Shown here: positions 1 to 7,471 of the stretch, piece after piece | Layout: every line of letters starts with the position of its first letter | How positions within the stretch are numbered: position 1 is the first letter of the stretch | Assembly: GCF_900112825.1 (NCBI RefSeq) | Contig: NZ_FONE01000030.1 | Span: 1-42,981 of the forward strand | Origin: Nitrosomonas sp. Nm166 | GTDB lineage: Bacteria > Pseudomonadota > Gammaproteobacteria > Burkholderiales > Nitrosomonadaceae | Length of the DNA: 42,981 bases | Reading direction: 5' to 3' | The notes under the pieces: generated by a model | Told to the model about the DNA's origin: nothing | The model's input: only the letters and a program-made list of their open reading frames with translations | Databases searched by the model: none | Position numbers and translations under genes: made by a program

Positions 1-2723
1 GCACGGTAGCTGCCGGAGGATGAGCGCGGGTGATCCACCGGGAATTGCAACGCGGCATGGTCGTCACCCAGTTGCTTGCGCCAGTACGCTAATTGTCGCT
101 CTTTCTCACCGGCTTCCAGCCAGTTGCGTTGCCACAACGTATAGTCACCATAGCGGATAGGCAGATTGTTGAAGCAGACAGCTTTCCCTTGTGCATGTGC
201 CTGATAGCACATTGCAAGTTCATTTAACAGGATTTGCATCGAAGCGCCATCCGAAACAATGTGGTGCATTACGATGACCATAATGTTGTCCTGTTCCGCC
301 ATCCGGATCAGGGCAACCCGCAACAATGGACCTTGCGTCAGATCAAAAGGTGACGCAACAATACGTTTTATTGCCTCGGCAGCTTCTTTTTCACGCTGTG
401 AAGCGGACAGATCCTGCAAATCAATATTGGCAATCATTAATGACAATACCGGCTGAATGATTTGTTCAGCTGAGCCTGTTGCACTGATACGAAAAATTGT
501 GCGTAACGACTCATGCCTATCGATCAGATTCTGAAAACTGGCATAGAGCGCTTGTTCATCCAGTGCACCCGATAAGCGTAAGGCATACTGAATATGGTAG
601 GCGCTGCTGACGGGATCAAGCTGCCACAGAAACCAAAGGCGCTGTTGCCCATAGGATAAAGGTAATACATCGATCTGATCCTTACTGGGTAATATGCGGT
701 TTTCAGGTATTGAATAAGTAGGTTTTGTCGATATCAGATATCTGATTTCCGCAGCGCACTGATGCAATCGCGGATGCTGAAACAAGTTGCGCGGAGTAAA
801 TGGGATGTGCCATTGGTCTGAAATGCGCGCCACAACTTGAACAGCCTTCAGTGAATTACCACCCATGGCAAAAAAATGAGCTTCGCGTCCCACACCGGTA
901 CGATTTAATACCGCTTCCCAGATGGCTGCCACTGCACACTCCGTTTCATCCATTAACGACTGGGAAGGCTGCTGGCTCCCACCACGTACAAAGTGACCGT
1001 ATTCGTAGATGGCATAAGCATCCAATGTGCGTTCGCGCCAACCTTGACGGCAGGCAGAACGTTGTAGCTTGCCACTGGATGTTTTGGGCAGCGCGCCTGG
1101 ATTTAACAGTACTACCACTGATAAAGGTTCGTGGCAACTGGCACTGACTGCTTCACTGAGCGCCTCCACCAGAATTTCAGCGGCAATGAGTTTCTGCGTA
1201 CTGCGCGATACTTCAACCGCAACGCCGATTCCTTCACCATCTTCGTTTTCGACTGCAAATGCGGCTATCCTTCCCTTACGCACAACCTCTACTTCTTCCT
1301 CAATGATCAGTTCGATATCCTGAGGATAAATATTTTGTCCGCGGATGATGATGAGATCCTTAAGCCGTCCCATAATGTACAACTGACGAGCATGAATGAA
1401 ACCCAGATCACCGGTGCGCAGCCAGCGTTCGCCTTCATGCTGCAGAAAAGTGGCTGCGGTTTCCTGTGGGCGTTGCCAATAACCATGAGCCAGACTGGGC
1501 CCATCCGTCCAGATTTCACCAACAGTGCCGTCTGCCACGGGAGTCAGCTTTTCCGGATCGACGATCTTGACCGTATGGCTGGAGGCCGGGAAGCCGCAGG
1601 CAACGACCGGTATTCCCTGGGTCACCACTTCCGCCTTGCCTTGCGCCAGCAATTCAGCAGAAAATTCACAGGTCTTCATTCCTTCTCCACGCACGCCGCC
1701 GGTCACAAACAGCGTTGCCTCAGCCAGACCATAGCAGGGATAGATTGTACTGGCTGGAAAACCGGCTGGCTTAAAGCGTTCGATAAATGCGCACATTGTT
1801 TCTCCGCGTACCGGTTCTGCGCCGGAAAAGGCGACACGCCAGGTCGACAAATCAAGTTCCTGTAATTGCGAGCTTCTCACGCGCTCGACGCAGAGCTGGA
1901 AAGCGAAATTGGGAGCGCCGCTGACGGTGGCACGATAGTGAGAAATAACCTCGAGCCAGCGTACCGGTCTTTCAATAAAAAACTTGGGTGTCATCAGAAT
2001 TGCCGGAATACCTCGATGTATCGGCTGCAGCAATCCTCCGATCAATCCCATATCATGATACAGTGGAAGCCAGCTCACAAAGATATCATCAGCACTGATT
2101 GACATGCCTTCTTCAAACGCCCTGGCATTCACCATCAGATTATGGTGACTGACCATCACGCCTTTGGGGGTGGAAGTTGATCCAGAGGTATATTGCAGAA
2201 AAGCAATGTCATCATTCTCTGGTATATGGGCACGCCATCTGGTTGCGTTATTTTGCGCTACCGTGTCAACCGTCAGAATCTCAACACCTGCCAATTGTGC
2301 GATTGCTGCATCACCGATCAGCGACAAGTTCCTACTGATGGTGATAATACCTTGCGCCTTAGCATCCGTAGCGATTGCAAGCAACCTTGCCAGATGCTGT
2401 TCCCGTATCGACTCCGGAGGAAAAACAGGTACCGCAATTACCCCTGCATAAAGACAGGCGAAAAAACCAGTCACGTAATGCTCATCATTATCCATCAGCA
2501 ATAATGCGCGCTCACCGGGTGCAAAGCGGTCCTGCAGAATAGCAGCAAGCGCTTTGACCTGCAGATCGAGCGTCGCATAGTCGAATTGCCTGTCAACCAA
2601 TCCATCACCATCCGCATTCACAACAATCAACGCAGTATCAGTTGGACAGTCGCGGGCAAGCGCCTGCAAATGGGTTACAAAGTTGTCAGGATAGTCACGA
2701 GATGGAATCAATCTAGTATTCAT
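1..2723 (-). CDS. FAAL-ACP-condensation NRPS (5' part, runs off left edge)
   Basis: This is the loading module of a lipopeptide synthetase. A fatty-acyl-AMP ligase should activate a fatty acid, pass it to a carrier domain and feed it to the first condensation domain. The frame is open from ATG at 2723 to the window edge (about 907 codons). The adenylating domain spans roughly residues 1-585, with the phosphate-binding stretch YTSGSTSTPKGVMVSHHN and the WLPLYHDMGLIGG motif typical of FAALs. A carrier domain follows, with its phosphopantetheine serine at about residue 624 in MGGNSLKAV. A condensation domain starts near residue 690 and carries HHIVSDG at 820-826. The gene lies 110 bp downstream of the PPTase gene, on the same strand as MbtH and the thioesterase. 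FAAL-started NRPSs of this design make acylated siderophores such as cupriachelin and taiwachelin. The siderophore role here is inferred from Fur boxes and the ECF sigma factor; the product is unknown. Confidence 0.9.
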   Translation of the reverse strand, partial: MNTRLIPSRDYPDNFVTHLQALARDCPTDTALIVVNADGDGLVDRQFDYATLDLQVKALAAILQDRFAPGERALLLMDNDEHYVTGFFACLYAGVIAVPVFPPESIREQHLARLLAIATDAKAQGIITISRNLSLIGDAAIAQLAGVEILTVDTVAQNNATRWRAHIPENDDIAFLQYTSGSTSTPKGVMVSHHNLMVNARAFEEGMSISADDIFVSWLPLYHDMGLIGGLLQPIHRGIPAILMTPKFFIERPVRWLEVISHYRATVSGAPNFAFQLCVERVRSSQLQELDLSTWRVAFSGAEPVRGETMCAFIERFKPAGFPASTIYPCYGLAEATLFVTGGVRGEGMKTCEFSAELLAQGKAEVVTQGIPVVACGFPASSHTVKIVDPEKLTPVADGTVGEIWTDGPSLAHGYWQRPQETAATFLQHEGERWLRTGDLGFIHARQLYIMGRLKDLIIIRGQNIYPQDIELIIEEEVEVVRKGRIAAFAVENEDGEGIGVAVEVSRSTQKLIAAEILVEALSEAVSASCHEPLSVVVLLNPGALPKTSSGKLQRSACRQGWRERTLDAYAIYEYGHFVRGGSQQPSQSLMDETECAVAAIWEAVLNRTGVGREAHFFAMGGNSLKAVQVVARISDQWHIPFTPRNLFQHPRLHQCAAEIRYLISTKPTYSIPENRILPSKDQIDVLPLSYGQQRLWFLWQLDPVSSAYHIQYALRLSGALDEQALYASFQNLIDRHESLRTIFRISATGSAEQIIQPVLSLMIANIDLQDLSASQREKEAAEAIKRIVASPFDLTQGPLLRVALIRMAEQDNIMVIVMHHIVSDGASMQILLNELAMCYQAHAQGKAVCFNNLPIRYGDYTLWQRNWLEAGEKERQLAYWRKQLGDDHAALQFPVDHPRSSSGSYR

Positions 2724-2833
2724 GATTTATACCTAAAGAATCTTGCTGTATCAGCTAATTAATTGATAGCAGTGTTTAAATTTCTTGATTCATAGTTTTT
2801 GCAGTAGCATTTCAATTTGAATCATGTGAATTG

Positions 2834-3529
2834 TCAGCAATCACAGAGAGAAGCGTTGGATTGCGATCGCATTGCCGATTGTTTTATCAGCGCCAGTGCT
2901 GCCTTATAATGCGCCGGCGCATCAATTGACCAAGCGCTGACACTGGACCACTCGGCAAGATCATGGGCAATACAATAACTTCCGTCACCATTCGGTAGCA
3001 CGGTAATAGCTCTCAGATGGTCAGCAATTCCGAATCCCAGCGCTTTCAGCACAGCCTCCTTCACCACCCAGAGCTCAATGAAGTGCTTGACTGGCCAAAG
3101 CTTCCAGGCACGTTCAGTCGGAGAAAGCACATGCCTATCCAGCCCAGTCACATCCCGATGGCATTGCTCGATGTCGACTCCAATTTCTCCAAGCGTGGAT
3201 AAGGCAATCAATGCGAAACTGCCGGCATGGGAAATATTAAATTTGATGTCAGGATGCGCCGGTAAGCGCGGTTTTCCAAATTGATCTGCTTCAATTTTCA
3301 ATGTATCAGGCGATGCCATCACACGCTCTGCCAGCAAGCGACGCAGCGCTGCCCGTGTCGCAATGAAACGCACGCGATCCTGCTGCTGAAGAAAACGCTG
3401 TGCCCGGACTTGCTCATCAGCGCTTAACAATGACCAGTCATGGCTCAGTTGCGTTGAGCCCGGATTGAATTCGAGCAGCCAGACCTGAATGCCATCAGGT
3501 ACCGTCTTAAGCAGTTGCAGATACCCCAT
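2834..3529 (-). CDS. Sfp-type 4'-phosphopantetheinyl transferase
   Basis: The enzyme transfers the phosphopantetheine arm of CoA to the carrier-domain serine, activating the NRPS. The protein has 231 residues, normal for the Sfp/HetI/AcpT class. Family signatures are visible: an FGKPRLP-type segment, FNISHAG, the Mg-binding GVDIEQ and the second acidic/basic helix WVVKEAVLKALG. ATG at 3529 lies inside the end of the thioesterase gene (23-bp overlap), so the two are translationally coupled. The next gene downstream is the NRPS, its presumed substrate. Confidence 0.95.
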   Translation of the reverse strand: MGYLQLLKTVPDGIQVWLLEFNPGSTQLSHDWSLLSADEQVRAQRFLQQQDRVRFIATRAALRRLLAERVMASPDTLKIEADQFGKPRLPAHPDIKFNISHAGSFALIALSTLGEIGVDIEQCHRDVTGLDRHVLSPTERAWKLWPVKHFIELWVVKEAVLKALGFGIADHLRAITVLPNGDGSYCIAHDLAEWSSVSAWSIDAPAHYKAALALIKQSAMRSQSNASLCDC

Positions 3530-4244
3530 GCGAGATCTCCATCTGACTTTCCACCAAGCGCTTTTTTAATGTGAACATAAACCACTCTTCAGATTGACGC
3601 AGGAAGAAATGACCGCCATCAAACCAGTCCAGCGTAAATGTCCGACTGCTTTCTAATTGCCAGGCGTTCAGTTTTGTCGCGCCAATCTCATCTGTCCGTC
3701 CACCAAAACCATAGATCGGAATGGGCAAAGGTGGCAATGAAAGATACTGAAAACTTCCACACACACGATAATCTATCCGTAATAAATCCAATGTCATCGC
3801 CAGCAATTCGCGGTTGTTAAACACTTCTGTCGGTGTACCACCCTGTTTACTTAGGTCTGCAATCAGTGCAGCTTCACTCTGCATCCTGGTATAGCGCTCA
3901 CTATCCTGGCAACTCGGTGCCGCACAACCCGACACAAATAGTGCCGCAGGTGGTGGTAATTTCCGAGCACATAGACCCTGAGTAATGCCATAAGCAAGCA
4001 AGGCACCCATGCTGTGACCAAAAAGAACGTATCGCTCAGGCAGCGCAGGCGCCAGTTCGTCACATAAACTTTTTGTCAGCGTCGCATAACTTTCTTTGGG
4101 TGACTCATTCAATCGGCTACCACGACCCGGCAATTCAATGGGTTGCAACTTTACCCAGGCAGGCAATAATTTTCTCCAGCGCAAGTACATTGCTGCGTTC
4201 GCACCTGCATAGGGCAGACAAAATAGTGTTAATGGTTTCAGCAT
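3507..4244 (-). CDS. Type II thioesterase (NRPS editing)
   Basis: This stand-alone alpha/beta-hydrolase thioesterase clears mis-primed or stalled acyl groups from NRPS carrier domains. It has 245 residues. The nucleophile serine is at about residue 78 in FGHSMGALLA, followed by an acidic residue in GFGGRTDEIGA and the catalytic histidine in DGGHFFL. The N-terminal LFCLPYAGANA and PIELPGRG are standard for the GrsT/RifR group. It starts 11 bp after the MbtH stop and overlaps the PPTase start. It was chosen over an integral chain-releasing domain because it is a separate small protein. Confidence 0.93.
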   Translation of the reverse strand: MLKPLTLFCLPYAGANAAMYLRWRKLLPAWVKLQPIELPGRGSRLNESPKESYATLTKSLCDELAPALPERYVLFGHSMGALLAYGITQGLCARKLPPPAALFVSGCAAPSCQDSERYTRMQSEAALIADLSKQGGTPTEVFNNRELLAMTLDLLRIDYRVCGSFQYLSLPPLPIPIYGFGGRTDEIGATKLNAWQLESSRTFTLDWFDGGHFFLRQSEEWFMFTLKKRLVESQMEISHGVSATA

Positions 4245-4255
4245 AAGTAAAGCGC

Positions 4256-4471
4256 CTAGTGGGCGTTATCCATAAAACGCCGCAGGCTAAGCGGGCGCAT
4301 GTCTGTCCAGACTTCCTCAATATGATTCAAACAAGTCTTTTTATCTCCCAACATGCCCGTATCCCGCCACCCTCCTGGAATCGCCTTCCATTCCGGCCAG
4401 ATAGAGTATTGTCCTTCATGATTGACTAGTACGCGAAACACGCCATCTTCGCGGTCAAAACAACTTGTCAT
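4256..4471 (-). CDS. MbtH-like protein
   Basis: MbtH-like proteins bind NRPS adenylation domains and are needed for their folding or activity. The protein is 71 residues, the usual size, and carries the family signature: [13 protein letters not shown], then IPGGWRDTG, then a C-terminal tryptophan-containing [10 protein letters not shown]. It is the first gene of the biosynthetic run mbtH-thioesterase-PPTase-NRPS. Its presence implies that the part of the synthetase lying off the left edge contains true amino-acid adenylation domains, since the FAAL itself would not need it. That implication is inference. Confidence 0.95.
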   Translation of the reverse strand: MTSCFDREDGVFRVLVNHEGQYSIWPEWKAIPGGWRDTGMLGDKKTCLNHIEEVWTDMRPLSLRRFMDNAH

Positions 4472-4512
4472 AGCAAATACCTCAAATTACCGATTAAATA
4501 TTATGATTTTTA

Positions 4513-4531
4513 AATAAGAATGCTTCTTATT
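4513..4531. promoter_or_regulatory. Candidate Fur box in front of the mbtH operon
   Basis: The stretch is a perfect inverted repeat with arms AATAAGAA and TTCTTATT and a 3-nt centre. It matches 15 of 19 positions of the common Fur-box form AATGAGAATCATTCTCATT. Its centre lies about 50 bp upstream of the MbtH start codon, where a repressor would cover the promoter. The surrounding 4472-4702 gap is AT-rich and holds no other gene I can support. Confidence 0.5.
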
Positions 4532-4702
4532 CATACAAGACGAATCGGCTTATAAAGAATACAAAAATTATTCACCCTACCAGTTCCGCCGATTCCTTGA
4601 GGAAACACCCCAGATTCACAAAGAGACATAAAAATTGTCAGAAATTTTTTAGAAATCATAAGCATCTCCTTAAACTATTTTGATTAAAATATGAGTAAAT
4701 CT

Positions 4703-5233
4703 CTATAGTCTTGCGGATGCTTTGCTCAAAAAAATATTTCTGCAATGATCCATTGCTTCATGGATAAGAATGTTTATCAGCGAAGTAGAAATATTTAACT
4801 CATCGGCAATCATTCGGTGCGTATAGCCATCTATTCGATACAGTTCAAAAACCCGCCTTGTACGTTCTGGAAGCTTGGTCAACGCTTCTGCAATTAATGT
4901 GAGATGCTGACAAGTAATTGCATGAGTTTCTGGTGTTACCGCTAGCACTGGCACGGGCAATCCTTCCTCATCGGTTTCGAAAAGCTCTGTCTCAAATGCA
5001 ATACGCCGATAATGATCAATGGCCAGATTACGGACTATCTGAAATAGATAAGCTAGTGGTTGCCTCACTTTTTGCTTGACTGATGATTCAGTAATCTTGA
5101 TGTAGGCATCCTGCACAACATCTTCTGAACGCTCCCAATCCCCTAAAATTTTATATGCCGCCCGACGCAACTGCATTCGATTTGCGATAAATACTGTATC
5201 TAATTGTTGAACCCACTTTTCGACTGGTTCCAT
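4703..5233 (-). CDS. ECF RNA polymerase sigma factor, FecI/PvdS-like iron-starvation type
   Basis: This is an alternative sigma factor that should direct transcription of the siderophore genes. It has 176 residues. The sigma region 2 helix is recognisable (WERSEDVVQDAYIKI, followed by PLAYLFQIVRNLAIDHYR), and region 4 has the helix-turn-helix LPERTRRVFELYRIDGYTHRMIADELNIS. I choose ATG at 5233 rather than a GTG one codon earlier, because AAAGG then sits 6 nt upstream. No anti-sigma gene is adjacent, which resembles PvdS or OrbS (directly Fur-controlled) more than FecI-FecR pairs. Fur-box-like sequence lies just upstream. Confidence 0.9.
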   Translation of the reverse strand: MEPVEKWVQQLDTVFIANRMQLRRAAYKILGDWERSEDVVQDAYIKITESSVKQKVRQPLAYLFQIVRNLAIDHYRRIAFETELFETDEEGLPVPVLAVTPETHAITCQHLTLIAEALTKLPERTRRVFELYRIDGYTHRMIADELNISTSLINILIHEAMDHCRNIFLSKASARL

Positions 5234-5270
5234 CACAAGCCTTTATTATTAAGACATTATTAACATGAAT

Positions 5271-5301
5271 GATAATAATCATGATAATGATAATTATTAT
5301 T
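5271..5301. promoter_or_regulatory. Overlapping Fur boxes upstream of the ECF sigma gene
   Basis: The stretch is an array of GATAAT-type hexamers. Positions 5283-5301 match 17 of 19 positions of the classical Fur consensus GATAATGATAATCATTATC, and 5271-5289 form a second overlapping copy. It lies 38-68 bp upstream of the sigma factor start codon, so Fe-Fur repression of the sigma gene, and through it the NRPS locus, is the simple reading. Confidence 0.8.
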
Positions 5302-5489
5302 ATTTATACTTATACAAGTAGACTACGCTAAAAAACAACTGCTTTGCCAGATTTGAGCAATAACTACAAAATTAAAAAGCTCCAAATGGCTGAACTGGCT
5401 GAATCACAAGCTGCTTAGTCTGCTTCATTCAAGCGAAGGCTGATATCGTAATAGCCCATGTCTATCAGAAGCATATTCTGCGAATAGAA

Positions 5490-5514
5490 GATAATAATGA
5501 TAATCATTATTATC
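5490..5514. promoter_or_regulatory. Perfect 25-bp Fur-box palindrome
   Basis: The arms are GATAATAATGAT and its exact reverse complement around a single A. This is the strongest Fur-type site in the window, but it lies 257 bp upstream of the sigma gene. The only plus-strand reading frame near it is a 24-codon ORF starting 46 bp downstream. It may act on a distal sigma promoter, on that ORF, or on a small RNA. In the rest of the gene-free stretch 5237-5739 I see nothing else. Confidence 0.8.
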
Positions 5515-5560
5515 TAAATTGTAAATAATCACCGCTGAGAAATTTTGAAGGGATGTTCAA

Positions 5561-5635
5561 ATGTGCACAAGCAAAAAAACAATTCCAGGAATCGCATACT
5601 CAGGTAAGAAAATGACATTTTTTGTTATTTACTGA
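5561..5635 (+). CDS. Possible 24-aa small ORF behind a Fur box
   Basis: The ORF has an ATG start with GAAGGG about 8 nt upstream and encodes MCTSKKTIPGIAYSGKKMTF plus four residues. I recognise no family. It could be a real iron-regulated peptide, the remnant of a lost gene, or chance. The only support is its ribosome-binding site and its position just after the Fur palindrome. Confidence 0.2.
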   Translation: MCTSKKTIPGIAYSGKKMTFFVIY

Positions 5636-5739
5636 CAAATAGGAGTATCCGCTGGGCGTTTCGCTCGATTTTGAAAGGAATAAGAAGGATAAGATTGATT
5701 AATGATAGAGCCTCCAATGAGTCAGTCATTAAATCATCA

Positions 5740-6843
5740 TCAATCAGTATGCAAGCCTGGTATGCCAATACGTTGTATATGAATAGCATTGTTTCCTTCC
5801 TCATAAGCGAGCAATTTACCTTCCTTTTGCCAGAGACGAAATGCTAGAGAATAGGATAATACCCGGATCGGATAATCGCGCGGTAGTGTTTGCAAGTATG
5901 GTTGGATCGTGGTGAAATCAGAAGCGCCATATTGTTGCATGATAAAACGCAGCCCCCCGTTGGCAGGGCCGATATTATAGGCGAGCAGAGCCAGAAAAAG
6001 ATCACCTTTCATTTCAGCCAAATAGTGTTTAAATGTCGCTGCGGCGATAAAGGCGTTGTGCCGGGGATTTTCTAGAGAGATTTTTTCCGTGCCTAATCTT
6101 TTATAGGCTTGAGTCATTACCGTTTTCGGAACCTGGGTGATTTGAAACAAACCACGCCCGCCATCGCTGCTCTCTCTTGGTATAAAGGAAGACTCTGCTG
6201 CTGCAATACCTTGTAATAGATTGACATCAACATTAAAAGCGCTGGCTGCATTCTCGATAGCCTGTTGATATTCCTGGGCTCGTTTTATCATTTTCTGCAG
6301 CTGTGTTGTATTATGCCTGCGATAAGCAGCATAAACTTGATGTGAAATTGTCATTCGACCGGCTTCTTCTTTGCTTCCAACCAGGGTGCGGAAATTTCCA
6401 TAAGCTAGCGTGAATTGATCGTGGATAGCAAACCAGATAATCAGCAAAGCAAATGAGAGAGATAAGACTGGCGCCAGAAATTCAGAATAAGATTGCAACC
6501 ATTTTCTCAGCTTCCACCAACCGATGAGAAAAACAGAAGCAGCTAGTATCAAAGTCAATATGCCAAAAGCGAAGGGTAGCAAACTACCGAAAAAACTGGT
6601 CCCCGAAAAGCGATTGGCAGAATAACCTAGTATCACTATGATGAGTGAAATCGCTGTAATGCCTAGGCCAAATATTTCTATGCTTAGCAGCAGCAATTTT
6701 TGCCGAAATTCACCAGGCAGTTTCTTCTTCGGTCGTTTGCGGGATATAACTTTGCCAGTGCTCGCAATTGACTTACGCTTGCGCTTGGATTTTAGCTTGA
6801 CGTCATCAGGTATAGATCTGCTGAAATTAGCTGTTTTATCCAT
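5740..6843 (-). CDS. Membrane-anchored SLT-family lytic transglycosylase
   Basis: The enzyme should cleave peptidoglycan glycan strands to 1,6-anhydro-muropeptides. The protein is 367 residues from ATG at 6843; a TTG three codons earlier is possible, and neither has a clear Shine-Dalgarno. The N-terminal 45 residues are very basic. Three hydrophobic segments follow at roughly residues 48-75, 83-108 and 120-145. The SLT domain lies at about 190-330, with the catalytic glutamate at about residue 217 in GIAAAESSF, then GGRGLFQIT and ALLAYNIGPANGG. A multi-span N-terminus is unusual for this family, which more often has a signal peptide or lipobox. It is isolated, with a large gap on either side. 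Confidence 0.85.
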   Translation of the reverse strand: MDKTANFSRSIPDDVKLKSKRKRKSIASTGKVISRKRPKKKLPGEFRQKLLLLSIEIFGLGITAISLIIVILGYSANRFSGTSFFGSLLPFAFGILTLILAASVFLIGWWKLRKWLQSYSEFLAPVLSLSFALLIIWFAIHDQFTLAYGNFRTLVGSKEEAGRMTISHQVYAAYRRHNTTQLQKMIKRAQEYQQAIENAASAFNVDVNLLQGIAAAESSFIPRESSDGGRGLFQITQVPKTVMTQAYKRLGTEKISLENPRHNAFIAAATFKHYLAEMKGDLFLALLAYNIGPANGGLRFIMQQYGASDFTTIQPYLQTLPRDYPIRVLSYSLAFRLWQKEGKLLAYEEGNNAIHIQRIGIPGLHTD

Positions 6844-6852
6844 TGAAATCAA

Positions 6853-7275
6853 TTTTAAGCAGTCTCATAAGTCAGTTAAACCTAAGAAGCCCTGAATGAG
6901 CCACCAAGCAAGATGAGGTACAAAGCGGGGGCGGAACATAGGAATGAGGCATATCGGGCAGATAGACGAGCTTTCGAGTGCCGCCCCATGCAGCTCTCTG
7001 GCACAGACACTTATTCAGGACTTTCCTAACAGTTAAATGATACGTTGCGTTTATAATGCTTCTCTTCTTCAGAAGCGTTACTAAAAAATCATTGAAGACA
7101 TGCTCCACTTCTCGCACTAATTGTAGCATCTTCTACTCCAAAATCCGCTCCACTTCTCTCCTTAACAATCTTTTCATCATTCCAGATCGGAATTAAAAAA
7201 ACTCCCTACCTTAGCTCGGCAAGTCCTTCTTCAGATCCGATCTCAAATATTGGCACAATTTGTGCTTTATCACTA
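6853..7275. other. Gene-free stretch upstream of the riboswitch
   Basis: About 420 bp between the divergently placed transglycosylase gene and the riboswitch. An 85-codon minus-strand frame is open at 6872-7129, but it has no recognisable domain, no convincing ribosome-binding site and a composition unlike a protein. I do not call it a gene. The promoter for the riboswitch transcript should lie in the right half of this stretch. Confidence 0.5.
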
Positions 7276-7364
7276 TTGCAGTACTAAAAAGGCAAACTCT
7301 GCGAAAGCAGGGGACGCAAAGTCACTGATCTAACGGGAAAATCCCCATGATGGCAGGACTGCAG
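7276..7364 (+). promoter_or_regulatory. Cyclic-di-GMP-I (GEMM-I) riboswitch aptamer
   Basis: The core matches the GEMM-I consensus. GGCAAAC is followed by stem P2 (7297-7302 with 7307-7312) closed by a GAAA tetraloop, then GGGACGCAAAG, then a P3 region. Outer stem P1 pairs TTGCAGT (7276-7282) with ACTGCAG (7358-7364). The ligand-contacting base equivalent to Vc2 G20 is G at 7291 or 7292 in AAGGC, as in c-di-GMP binders rather than the cGAMP variants that carry A. The equivalent of stacking base A47 is present. The only gene downstream is the secreted protein at 7472. Confidence 0.88.
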
Positions 7365-7442
7365 GTAACACACTCGTGCAGGTCGCATATGTGATTTGAC
7401 GAGCATCGATCAATAAATTCGATAGGTATCCGCGCAGTTCCG

Positions 7443-7463
7443 TCCTTTTAAATTATAAGGAGG
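7443..7463 (+). promoter_or_regulatory. Shine-Dalgarno with a possible sequestering hairpin
   Basis: A strong AAGGAGG at 7457-7463 sits 8 nt before the ATG at 7472. TCCTT at 7443-7447 can pair with AAGGA at 7457-7461, hiding the site in a small stem. This is a plausible translational expression platform for the upstream riboswitch, although I cannot show how the aptamer would switch it. Confidence 0.45.
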
Positions 7464-7471
7464 AATTAAAT

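Noticed and set aside
4630..4651. AAAAATT/AATTTTT stem as terminator of the sigma gene
   Set aside because: It is purely A/T, weak, and could be chance in an AT-rich gap.
6872..7129. 85-codon open frame on the minus strand
   Set aside because: No recognisable domain, poor ribosome-binding site and unlikely composition; treated as non-coding.
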